Assembly: GCA_039933175.1 (NCBI GenBank)
Contig: JBDTOR010000040.1
Location: forward strand, 1 to 17,242
Direction: 5' to 3'
DNA length: 17,242 nucleotides
Origin: Hyphomicrobium_A sp039933175
Lineage (GTDB): Bacteria > Pseudomonadota > Alphaproteobacteria > Rhizobiales > Hyphomicrobiaceae
Below, in pieces: positions 7,100 to 14,195 of this stretch. Both the position numbers and the translations under genes were made by a program. The stretch's first letter is position 1; each line of letters opens with the position of its first letter. The notes beneath the pieces were generated by a model, which saw only the letters and a program-made list of their open reading frames with translations, ran no database searches and had not been told where the DNA came from.

Positions 7100-8107
7100 T
7101 CAAGTCACTGGCGCCAGGCACCCCTTGAGACTGGCAGCGAGATTGCGCATCAGCGCGAAATAGAGCTGCGGGCCCGGCGTCAGGCCCATGCCCTCCGGAT
7201 CGAGCGTGCCGGCGCGCGCATCCGTTCCCTCGATCAGCGCCGCGACGAGCTGCGGCTGGAACAACGGCTCGGCGAACACGCAGACGGCCTTCACCGCGCG
7301 GATCTTCTGCCGCAGCTCGTTGAGCCGTTTGGCGCTCGGCTGCACGTCGGGGCTGACGGTGATCGAACCGACGGCGTCGAGATCGAAGCGGTCGTCGAAG
7401 TACTGATAGGCGTCGTGGAAGACGACAAATGGGCGGTCGCGCAGCGGCGCCGTCGACGCCTGCAGCTCGGCGGTCAAAGCGTCGATGTCGGCGGCAAGGC
7501 GTTCGGCGTTGGCTTTGAACTGCGCGGCATGCTGCGGGTAGCGCTCGCCGAGCACGGCGGCGACATCGCGCCCGATCGTCTTGGCGTTGTCCGGATCGAG
7601 CCAGATATGGCTGTCCTTGCCCGCCCCGGCGTCATCGGACGGAGCGTCATGGTCATGCCCGTCGGGCTCGAAAGTTCCGCTTGTCCGCTGGCTCAGCAGC
7701 CGCATGCCGGGGGCGTCGACCAGCGTGACGAGACGCACGCTATCGGGCAACGAGCGCACGATCTTGCCGGTGAAGGGCTCCAGCCGCTCCGACACGCGGA
7801 CGAACACGCCGGCATTGGCGATGGCGCGAATGTGCGAAGGCTTCAACGAGAAGCTGTGCGGCGAGGAGGACCCGTCGACCAGCAGCGTCGGCTCGGCCAC
7901 GCCCTGCATGACCCGCGCGACGAGCGAATGGATCGGCTTGATGGTGACGACGACGTCGATGTTTTCGGCGCGGACGGGGTAAGTGGCCCCGGCGAGGGTG
8001 AGAAACAGCCCAACGGCAAGCTGCATCACCTTTCGCAGCCCGTCGCGCCAAGCCCATCCCAGCGTCCGAAGGCCGCGCGTCATGCGTTTGATCCGCTGGA
8101 GTGACAT
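7100..8107 (-). CDS. znuA: ZnuA-like zinc ABC transporter periplasmic binding protein
   Basis: 335 aa from ATG 8107. It captures Zn(II) in the periplasm and delivers it to a ZnuB permease/ZnuC ATPase. The signal peptide is MQLAVGLFLTLAG with cleavage near YPVRA/ENIDV. Expected metal ligands are H84 (SPHSF), H167 (DSHIWLDPDNA), H231 (VFHDAYQYF) and probably D303 (TLDPEG). A short His/Asp loop GHDHD (150-154) is the reduced form of the ZnuA His-rich loop. C276 and C330 have the same spacing as the disulfide pair of E. coli ZnuA. No znuB or znuC is in the window, so the transporter core is elsewhere. Start choice: ATG 8107 has no ribosome site and abuts the possible Zur site; ATG 8083 is an alternative, while ATG 8026 would drop the positive residues before the signal helix. 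Confidence 0.88.
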   Translation of the reverse strand: MSLQRIKRMTRGLRTLGWAWRDGLRKVMQLAVGLFLTLAGATYPVRAENIDVVVTIKPIHSLVARVMQGVAEPTLLVDGSSSPHSFSLKPSHIRAIANAGVFVRVSERLEPFTGKIVRSLPDSVRLVTLVDAPGMRLLSQRTSGTFEPDGHDHDAPSDDAGAGKDSHIWLDPDNAKTIGRDVAAVLGERYPQHAAQFKANAERLAADIDALTAELQASTAPLRDRPFVVFHDAYQYFDDRFDLDAVGSITVSPDVQPSAKRLNELRQKIRAVKAVCVFAEPLFQPQLVAALIEGTDARAGTLDPEGMGLTPGPQLYFALMRNLAASLKGCLAPVT

Positions 8108-8122
8108 ATGTGATATTATCCG
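8108..8122. promoter_or_regulatory. Possible Zur operator in the znuA/DUF1007 divergent region
   Basis: The 106-bp divergent region carries ATGTGATATTATCCGG from 8108, with a symmetric core GATA-T-TATC (8112-8120). Against the Zur pattern TGTTATANTATAACA the left half fits well (6 of 7), the right half poorly. Position and neighbours (zinc-binding protein on one side, metal-linked DUF1007 on the other) support it; sequence match alone does not. It touches the znuA ATG at 8107, which would favour the 8083 start. Confidence 0.33.
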
Positions 8123-8213
8123 GCGCAAGCTAGTGCAGCTGCCGGCATCACGCAACCGCCACGTTCCTGCGTCATCCACGCTGGGCAAACGCGCCGGCCG
8201 CCGCTGGACCGGC

Positions 8214-8915
8214 ATGTCGTCCTGGGCCATCGACTTGCATAGGAAGCTCGATTTGCACGCCTCGAGACTGATCCTCCCTACGGCCGTCATGGCCGCGGGC
8301 CTCGTTCTGGGCACGCTAGGCGCGCAAGCGCATCCGCACGTGTGGGTGACGATGAAGGAGACCGTGCTCTACGACAAAGGCACGATCACCGGCCTGCAAC
8401 AGGCTTGGACATTCGACGAAATTTACACGCAGCAGGCAATTGAGGGCCTCGATAAGAACGGCGACGGCAAGTACGACCGCGAGGAGCTCAAGGAGCTGGC
8501 GCAGGTCAACATCGACGGCCTCAAAGAGTTTGCTTACTTCACCGTCGCCAAGCTCGGCGACAAGGAATTGAAGTTCAATCCGCCGGTCGACTACTGGCTC
8601 GACTACTCCGACCAGAAGATCCTCACGCTGCACTTTACTCTGCCGCTCGAGCAGCCGGTCTCGGCGGACGCGTCCAATTTCAATTTCGCTGTTTTCGACT
8701 CTAGCTATTTCATCGCCTTCGAATTCGCACCGGCGGATGCCGTGAAGCTCAGTGCCCACGCGCCGAGCGGCTGTAAGGCGACGATTCACGAGCCGGCCGA
8801 GGACGCCGACACGCAGAAGCTCAACGATGCGTTTGCCGGCGCCATGGACCAGCAGGGCGCCGTAAGCCTCGGGGCCGGCGGCGCCACCGTCGCCGTCTCC
8901 TGCGCCAAGTCATAA
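8214..8915 (+). CDS. DUF1007 family periplasmic protein, probably metal-transport related
   Basis: 233 aa from ATG 8214; TTG 8253, preceded by AGGAAG at good distance, is a possible shorter start. The signal peptide (LILPTAVMAAGLVLGTLGAQA) is cut before H40, so the mature protein would begin His-Pro-His-Val-Trp. DUF1007 hallmarks are present: the HPH start, QAWTFDEIYTQQ (63-74) and an EF-hand-like loop D80-KNGDGKYDRE-E91 with the canonical D/N/D/G/E pattern, suggesting calcium or another metal. The family (COG3683) is uncharacterised, annotated as a periplasmic part of a transport system and often found near Ni/Co or Zn transport genes. It is divergent from the znuA-like gene and may share a Zur-type site. 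The substrate is unknown; zinc is inferred only from the neighbour. Confidence 0.85.
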   Translation: MSSWAIDLHRKLDLHASRLILPTAVMAAGLVLGTLGAQAHPHVWVTMKETVLYDKGTITGLQQAWTFDEIYTQQAIEGLDKNGDGKYDREELKELAQVNIDGLKEFAYFTVAKLGDKELKFNPPVDYWLDYSDQKILTLHFTLPLEQPVSADASNFNFAVFDSSYFIAFEFAPADAVKLSAHAPSGCKATIHEPAEDADTQKLNDAFAGAMDQQGAVSLGAGGATVAVSCAKS

Positions 8916-9033
8916 TTCCATTTCCAGCCAGGCAGTTGCGCCGGTAGGCGCGCCGCCGCCCCACGCGCGCGCCGGTTGTAAATCGCGCCCCGATGGGCTT
9001 TGATGCGCGCACGCTTTGCCGAGGGGATGCTCG

Positions 9034-10095
9034 ATGGATCGGCGTGAATTCCTGAAGTCAACGGGTGCCGCTGCGGCCGTAGCGACGACGGCAACGGCTA
9101 TCGCCGCCGACACGACGCCGGCAGCGCCGGCCGTCGCCAAGGGCTTGCAGCAGCTGCGGCTCGCCATGCCATGGGCCGACGGCGTCGCCGGCCCGGCCGA
9201 TCAAGCGCGCCGGCTGGCCCAGCGCGTCGCTTCGATGAGCGGCGGCAAGATACGCCTGATGCCCAGCTTCGGCGTCGCCAGCGGGCTCGCCGCCGTGCGT
9301 GCGGGAGACGCCGATCTCTATTTCGCCAGCGCGCACGACAACCTCGATACCCACCGCGGGCTCGCCTTTTTCGCCGGCCTGCCCGGTGATCGCGGCCTTA
9401 ACCCGCACCACCTGCAAAGCTGGATCGCCCTTGGCGGCGGCCAGGCCCTTTGGGACGAGTTGTCCGGCGACCTCGGCATTAAGCCGCTGCTGGCGGCGCA
9501 CACCGGCTCGCGCAGTCTCATGCTGGCGACGGAGCGCATCGCCACCATGAGCGCGCTCACCGGCCGCAAGGCATACGTCGAGGGCCTCGCCCGCGACGTC
9601 GCACGCGGCCTCGGCTTGGAGCCGGTATCGATGGCGCCCGCCGAGCTTGCCGGCGCCATGCAGCGCGGCGATCTCCTGGCGGCCGAATGCGGCGGCGCCA
9701 TCACTTCCTACGCGCTCGGAGTGCACGCCGTCGCCCCCTATGCCACCGGGACAAGCATCAACCGCAACGGCACGGCCCTGTCGCTGGGCATCGCACGCAC
9801 CCTGTGGGATCGCCTCGGTGAGTCCGACCAGGCAGTGATCGCTGCCGCCGCTGCCGCCGAATTCCAGCTGTCGCTGGCCGAGGAGGAGGCCCACCGGCCC
9901 ATGCTCTACCCGGAGCCGGCGCCGGAGCGCATCTGGCCGCTCGCTGCCGAACTTTCCCACGCCATCCGCCGCGTGGCCGACGCCGTCGTCGCCCATGCCG
10001 GCGGCGCCGATGCGCAATCACGGCGGATTAACGATAGCTACGCCGCCTTCCGCGCTTCCGTCCAAGGCTCCGCGGCTCCCGCGCCCGTCGCCTGA
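9034..10095 (+). CDS. Orphan TRAP-type (DctP-like) solute-binding protein, Tat signal
   Basis: 353 aa from ATG 9034, with GAGGGGA at good ribosome-site distance; the upstream in-frame TTG is less likely. The N-terminus MDRREFLKSTGAAAAVA is a twin-arginine signal, so the protein is exported folded. The rest follows the TakP-like branch of TRAP binding proteins: WADGVAGPADQARRLAQRV (47-65), SGGKIRLMPSFGVASGL, GDADLYF, GGGQALWDEL (134-143), GIKPLLAAHTG (148-158), and LARTLWDRLGESDQAVI-like closing region. The Arg that binds the carboxylate in DctP proteins (motif K-x-R-I/V-P) is Tyr181 here (GRKAYVEG), so the ligand may not be a simple carboxylate. No DctQ or DctM membrane subunit is nearby. It is followed by about 135 bases before the next gene and is probably transcribed alone. 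Confidence 0.85.
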   Translation: MDRREFLKSTGAAAAVATTATAIAADTTPAAPAVAKGLQQLRLAMPWADGVAGPADQARRLAQRVASMSGGKIRLMPSFGVASGLAAVRAGDADLYFASAHDNLDTHRGLAFFAGLPGDRGLNPHHLQSWIALGGGQALWDELSGDLGIKPLLAAHTGSRSLMLATERIATMSALTGRKAYVEGLARDVARGLGLEPVSMAPAELAGAMQRGDLLAAECGGAITSYALGVHAVAPYATGTSINRNGTALSLGIARTLWDRLGESDQAVIAAAAAAEFQLSLAEEEAHRPMLYPEPAPERIWPLAAELSHAIRRVADAVVAHAGGADAQSRRINDSYAAFRASVQGSAAPAPVA

Positions 10096-10231
10096 CCTGC
10101 ATCAATTTCGCCGGGTACGACAACGGACAGTGTTTTCTCCGCCGGCCGCGTATATCCTGCAAGCACGAGACGGAGGGGCGCCGTCAGGCAGCCGGGGACA
10201 TTAGACAGATACAGGATTGTTCCTTTATCCC

Positions 10232-10537
10232 ATGAACATGACATCGATGCCGTCGTTGGCTGGCGCGGATCAGAGCGAGCCAACCGATGACCAGATGCAG
10301 CAGATCCGCGAGCTGCTCGTCGGCGAGGCCATGCGCCGCTCCACCTTGCGCGCCGATCAGCTCGAAGCGCGCCTCAAAGATCTCGAAGCGGAGATGACGC
10401 GCCGCTTCGACGCGCTTTCGGCGCAGATCGAGGCGCTGGCGACCAACCTCTCTGCCGACCGCCGCGCCGCGTTCGATGAACTCGCTCACGGAGTTGTCGA
10501 ACTCGGCGAGCGCATCCGAAACCTGTCGCAACGCTAG
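10232..10537 (+). CDS. Small coiled-coil protein, first gene of the GTPase/OmpA cluster
   Basis: 101 aa from ATG 10232 (ATG 10238 also possible); neither has a strong ribosome site, and AGGA stands about 16 bases upstream. It is soluble, with no signal or membrane segment. Residues about 20-100 are heptad-rich and charged (MRRSTLRADQLEARLKDLEA, then RRFDALSAQIEAL), predicting one long coiled coil or helical hairpin. It resembles the N-terminal helical part of the next protein (residues 1-125), which is also charged and helical and contains a similar RRF motif, so the two may interact. No family was recognised. It lies 38 bases upstream of the OmpA-domain gene on the same strand, likely one operon. 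Confidence 0.7.
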   Translation: MNMTSMPSLAGADQSEPTDDQMQQIRELLVGEAMRRSTLRADQLEARLKDLEAEMTRRFDALSAQIEALATNLSADRRAAFDELAHGVVELGERIRNLSQR

Positions 10538-10575
10538 CCCTGCCGGCAAGCACGGCTTGCTGCGAAAGGTGCCAG

Positions 10576-12345
10576 ATGGCCGAAGACGTCTCAAGATTGA
10601 AGGAACTGCTGTTCGACCGCGAAGCGCGGGCGATCACCGATCTGTCCGCACGCATGGACGCCGTTTTTGAGCGGTCGGGCTCGCAGGAGCGATTTACCGC
10701 CAGTGTCGCCTCGGTGCTCGACGAAGCCCTCGCCCGCGCCGAGGTGGAGCGGCACACGCAAGTCGCCGGCGCCATCGCCCCACTTGTCGTCAGCACCATC
10801 CGCAGCGAGATCCGCAACAGCCAGGACGAACTCGCCGAGGCCCTCTATCCCGCCATGGGCCGCATGGTGAAGGACTATGTGGTCAGCGCCTTCCGCGACC
10901 TCGCCGACGAGATCAACCGGCGTTTCGAGCACAACCGCTTCATGCTGCGCGTGCGCAGCTTGCTCACCGGGAGGCCGGTCGCCGAGCTGGCAATGGCGTA
11001 CCGCCCCGCGCCGAAGGTCGAGGAGATCTACCTCGTGCGCCGCGGCTCGGGCGAGCTCGTCGGCCGCTGGCCCGCCGCCGGCAATCCGCGCGATCACACC
11101 CGCAGCGGCGTGCTCGCCGCCATCAATGAAGTCGCCACCGACGCCTTTATCGCCGAAGAGGCAAGCCTGCGGCGGCTCGATCTAGGATCGTCGCTCGTCT
11201 ACATGCGCGCTTCGCCGGCGCACCTCCTGTTTGTCCGTTGCAGCGGCACTGCCCCGCCCGCGCTGGAGCAGACGATCGATGCGCACTTCATGGCGACCAT
11301 CGAGAAGCTGCGTCCGCTGATCGCCGGCCAATCCGCCGACGCATCGACGAAGACCGCGGCGGTCAACTCGCTGCTGACGCAGCTGGCAGACGAACTCAAC
11401 GCCGCCTTTGCCGTCCGGCGCGCCAAGACGCGCGGCGGCCTATCACCCGCGGCTCTGCTGTTCTGGGCGCTTTTGCTGCTGCTGCTCGGTTGGGGCGCCT
11501 GGACGGCCTACTCGGCATTCCTCACCGCGCGCGTGCGCACCATTGCCGAGCGCGTGATCGCCGGCGACGGAGCCCTGCGCGGCTTTCCCGTCCACGTGGG
11601 CGTCGAAGACAACGGCGCCAGCGTGGCGCTGCTCGGCCTCGTCCCGAAGCCGGGCGACGCGCTCGACGTCACACGCCGGCTGCGCGAAGCGTTGCCCGCG
11701 TCGAAGGTCACCGACCGGACGGCGGCGCTGCCCGGCGGCCTCGCCGAGGCGCGCGCACAGATCGGCGCGCTGTCCGATCAGGTTGCCGAGCTTGCAGCGG
11801 CGGGGACGCGTTCGGCGAAAGCGACCAATGACGCTCTGGCCGCACTGACGGCCGAGCTGAAACGAAGCCGCTTGGACGTAACGCGGCTCGAGACACGGAT
11901 CACGCAAACCGATGCCAGGTCGAAGTCGCAGGTAGAAGCTCTGCAGGCCGAGATTGCCCGCCTCAGTCAACCGTCAGCTAACGAGCGACTCGCGGAATGG
12001 GTGCGGACCAACGCCATCTTCTACATCAAGGACACCGATTTTCGTGACGACCGCGCCGCCGCCGCCGCGCTCGATGAAATCGCCGCCCTCCTGAAAGAAA
12101 CGAAAGCGTACGTCCGCGTCGTGGGACATACCGACGAGAAGGGGGGGCTAACGCACAATTCCCCCTTGTCGCTCGCCCGCGCCACCAAGGTCGCTGCCGA
12201 GCTCAGACGACGCGGCGTTTCCGCAGCGCAGCTGATAGCCGTCGGTCGCAACGACGTCGCCAATCTCTCGCCGACCATCGGCGACGCGAGCCCCAACCGG
12301 CGCGTCGAGTTCGAGATCGGCTTCAAGCACGAGACGCCCCCATGA
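10576..12345 (+). CDS. Single-span membrane protein: cytoplasmic roadblock/longin-like domain, BON-like domain, coiled coil, OmpA domain
   Basis: 589 aa from ATG 10576, with GAAAGGTG just upstream. Order: helical N-terminus (1-125); an alpha/beta domain (147-245: IYLVRRGSGELVGRW, GVLAAINEVATDAF, LGSSLVYMRASPAHLLFVRC) whose strand-strand-helix-strand-strand pattern suggests a roadblock/LC7 or longin fold, a class that binds small GTPases; basic RRAKTR (281-286); one transmembrane helix (about 291-316); a BON-like segment (318-386); a coiled coil (390-465); and an OmpA-like peptidoglycan-binding domain (475-585). In the last, D520 of GHTDEKGG and R535 of LSLARA have the spacing of the diaminopimelate-binding Asp/Arg of OmpA, and NRRVEFEI closes it. 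By the positive-inside rule the N-terminus is cytoplasmic. Its stop overlaps the GTPase start (ATGA). The OmpA call is firm; the roadblock/longin call is by eye. Confidence 0.87.
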   Translation: MAEDVSRLKELLFDREARAITDLSARMDAVFERSGSQERFTASVASVLDEALARAEVERHTQVAGAIAPLVVSTIRSEIRNSQDELAEALYPAMGRMVKDYVVSAFRDLADEINRRFEHNRFMLRVRSLLTGRPVAELAMAYRPAPKVEEIYLVRRGSGELVGRWPAAGNPRDHTRSGVLAAINEVATDAFIAEEASLRRLDLGSSLVYMRASPAHLLFVRCSGTAPPALEQTIDAHFMATIEKLRPLIAGQSADASTKTAAVNSLLTQLADELNAAFAVRRAKTRGGLSPAALLFWALLLLLLGWGAWTAYSAFLTARVRTIAERVIAGDGALRGFPVHVGVEDNGASVALLGLVPKPGDALDVTRRLREALPASKVTDRTAALPGGLAEARAQIGALSDQVAELAAAGTRSAKATNDALAALTAELKRSRLDVTRLETRITQTDARSKSQVEALQAEIARLSQPSANERLAEWVRTNAIFYIKDTDFRDDRAAAAALDEIAALLKETKAYVRVVGHTDEKGGLTHNSPLSLARATKVAAELRRRGVSAAQLIAVGRNDVANLSPTIGDASPNRRVEFEIGFKHETPP

Positions 12346-12848
12346 CCCCGCGTAAGATCATGCTGCTCGGCGACATTGGCGTCGGCAAGTCGTCCATCGT
12401 GCGCCGGCTTGTGTTTGACGAGTTCGACCACAACTACAAGCCGACGCTGGGGGTCGACGTCTACAGCTGCGAGATTGCGCCGGAGGCATCGACCGAAACT
12501 CCTCCCGCCAAGTTCGTCATCTGGGATACCGACGGCAACTTCGGCGATAGCATCCTGTCGCTCGTCTATATTCGCGAAGCGACGGCGGCGCTGGTCGTCG
12601 GCGACCTCACGCGCCCCGCCACGATCAATACGATGCTCGATCTCGGGCGCAACTTCATGCAGGCCATGCCGGGGCGCTACTGCGGCTTCCTGCTCAACAA
12701 GAGCGACATGACCGGCGATCAGGCCGTGCTGCCGCCGGAGCTGGCCAACTCCTCGATCCCCGCAGTGCGCACCAGCGCCAAGACCGGAGAGAACATCAAG
12801 CATGCCTTTCTCGCAGCAGCAGACGCCATTCGGCGTCGTGGACTTTGA
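12342..12848 (+). CDS. Rab/Ras-like small GTPase
   Basis: 168 aa, a complete small G domain with no extension. G1 is G10-DIGVGK-S17; G2 is T35 in YKPTLGVD (Rab-like); G3 is D62-T-D-G65; G4 is N119-KSD; G5 is S145-AK. These closely resemble eukaryotic Rab proteins and the bacterial COG1100/MglA-like GTPases. Switch II is unusual: the residue after DxxG, Gln61 in Ras, is Asn66, and Ala at the preceding x is Asp64, so intrinsic hydrolysis may be slow and depend on a partner. There is no lipidation motif; membrane recruitment could come from the preceding OmpA-domain protein, whose stop codon overlaps this start (ATGA). The 3' end overlaps the histidine kinase by 47 bases. It probably acts as a GTP-dependent switch in the cytoplasm. 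Confidence 0.93.
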   Translation: MTPRKIMLLGDIGVGKSSIVRRLVFDEFDHNYKPTLGVDVYSCEIAPEASTETPPAKFVIWDTDGNFGDSILSLVYIREATAALVVGDLTRPATINTMLDLGRNFMQAMPGRYCGFLLNKSDMTGDQAVLPPELANSSIPAVRTSAKTGENIKHAFLAAADAIRRRGL

Positions 12849-13950
12849 AAACGACGTAGAGTCGCGCGAACGCCTGCGCGCCGGTGAGATTCTCGCGGCC
12901 CGGGGCGCATTTGCCATGGTCTGGATCGACCATGCGCTGATCGTGCGCCGTCGCTTCGGCATCCTGGCGGATTTCATCAAGCTCGACGCATCTCTGACCG
13001 CGTGCATCCCTGCGGTCATCGGCCTCGAGGCCGACATCAAGGAATTGCACGAGGCCCCGGACAGCATCCTGCGCATTCCCAATGTCTCGATGATCTCCAA
13101 GGCCGGGATCGGCCCGCGCCTCAACTTGGCGTTCTACGCCGTCGATCAATTCTACGTGCTCGTCATCTCGCACGCCTCCGGAGGCAGCAATCTCGAGATC
13201 GAGCTGAGCCGGCAAATACGCGCGCGCCTGATGGCGGAGGCTACTGTAGCGGCGAAGTCCCAAGAGCTGCTGCTCGCCAACGCCGAGCTACGCATCGCCA
13301 ACGCCAAGCTCGAGCAGTTCGCCTCCATCGTGACCCACGACCTCAAGGCGCCGATGCGCGCGCTGTGCCACATGACCGACGAACTCGGATCTGCCGTGAG
13401 CAGCGGAGACGTGGAAAAAGCGCGCCGCGAACTCGACGAGTTGCGCCACCAAGGCCTCCGCCTGTCGTCGATGCTCTCGGCCCTGCTCCGCTACTCCAGC
13501 GCCGGTCCGCGCGAACTCGCCATCGAGCCGGTCGATACCGCCGTCCTCGTCGCTGAAATCGTGCGCTCGCTTCCCGACCGCCAACTGGCGATCAAGGTGC
13601 GCGGAAACTGGCCGCGCCTCGAGACCTTCGCAGCCCCGCTCGACCTCGTGCTGCGCAATCTCATCGACAACGCCATCAAGCACCACGACCGCGACGGCGG
13701 GAGTGTCATAATCACCTGCACGGATCATCCATCGGCGCTCGAGCTCGCCGTCACCGACGACGGACCGGGAATCGCACCGGAGCACCACGACAGCATCTTC
13801 CTGCCGTTCCGCTCGATCTCCGGCACCAGCGAAGGTATGGGGCTCGCGATTGTGCAGAAAATGGTGGCCGCCGCCGGAGGGGCCATTCACATTCGTAGCA
13901 ATACGGGCCAAAGTAGGGGTGTAACGTTTGTCGTCCATTGGCCGAAATAG
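12802..13950 (+). CDS. Soluble histidine kinase with N-terminal PAS-like domain
   Basis: 382 aa from ATG 12802, inside the last 47 bases of the GTPase gene; GGAG stands about 13 bases upstream. It has no membrane helix, so it is cytoplasmic. Residues 30-125 look like a PAS fold (AFAMVWIDHALIVRRRFGIL, LRIPNVSMIS, LNLAFYAVDQFYVLVISHA). A coiled coil (130-172) leads into the HisKA domain with the phospho-acceptor H179 (THDLKAPMRAL). The ATPase domain has all boxes: N290 (NLIDNAIKHH), DDGPG (319-323), LPFRSIS (334-340) and EGMGLAI (344-350). The H-box resembles phytochrome-type kinases. The overlap implies translational coupling to the GTPase, so the signal is probably read from inside the cell, perhaps through the GTPase. 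The response regulator 245 bases downstream is the likely partner. Confidence 0.93.
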   Translation: MPFSQQQTPFGVVDFENDVESRERLRAGEILAARGAFAMVWIDHALIVRRRFGILADFIKLDASLTACIPAVIGLEADIKELHEAPDSILRIPNVSMISKAGIGPRLNLAFYAVDQFYVLVISHASGGSNLEIELSRQIRARLMAEATVAAKSQELLLANAELRIANAKLEQFASIVTHDLKAPMRALCHMTDELGSAVSSGDVEKARRELDELRHQGLRLSSMLSALLRYSSAGPRELAIEPVDTAVLVAEIVRSLPDRQLAIKVRGNWPRLETFAAPLDLVLRNLIDNAIKHHDRDGGSVIITCTDHPSALELAVTDDGPGIAPEHHDSIFLPFRSISGTSEGMGLAIVQKMVAAAGGAIHIRSNTGQSRGVTFVVHWPK

Positions 13951-14195
13951 GCATGGAGTCTCGGACTATGTATGGCCCTCACCATATAGGGAGCTCACGG
14001 GCAAACCGTTCACCTCTCGGCGTTGGGCTAATGCTTCCCGAAAAAAATCTGCGTGGCGCCATCCGAAGCGATCAGCGCGGAACCGATTCCGATGACTGGT
14101 CGCGCGAAGGCGCAAAGAAGGGTGGCGACCGCGCCACCGGCAGCGGTCATCTCACCAAGCGCAGCGATCTCGCGAGTTCGCGCTCGCGGCAGGCG
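13951..14195 (+). other. Gap before the response regulator, open in its frame but not coding-like
   Basis: The response-regulator frame stays open upstream to 13938, but this stretch has lower GC, atypical codons and low-complexity predicted protein (Arg/Ser/Gly-rich), and receiver proteins normally start just before the DDE motif. A small inverted repeat TATGG-CCCTCA-CCATA lies at 13971-13986. It probably holds a promoter or leader for the regulator; I see no convincing -35/-10 pair. Confidence 0.4.

Noticed and set aside
7088..8104. 338-codon plus-strand frame opposite the zinc-binding protein
   Set aside because: Antisense shadow; the minus strand carries the signal peptide and metal-ligand motifs of ZnuA.
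9058..10017. 319-codon minus-strand frame opposite the TRAP binding protein
   Set aside because: Antisense shadow; the plus strand has a Tat signal, a ribosome site and family motifs.
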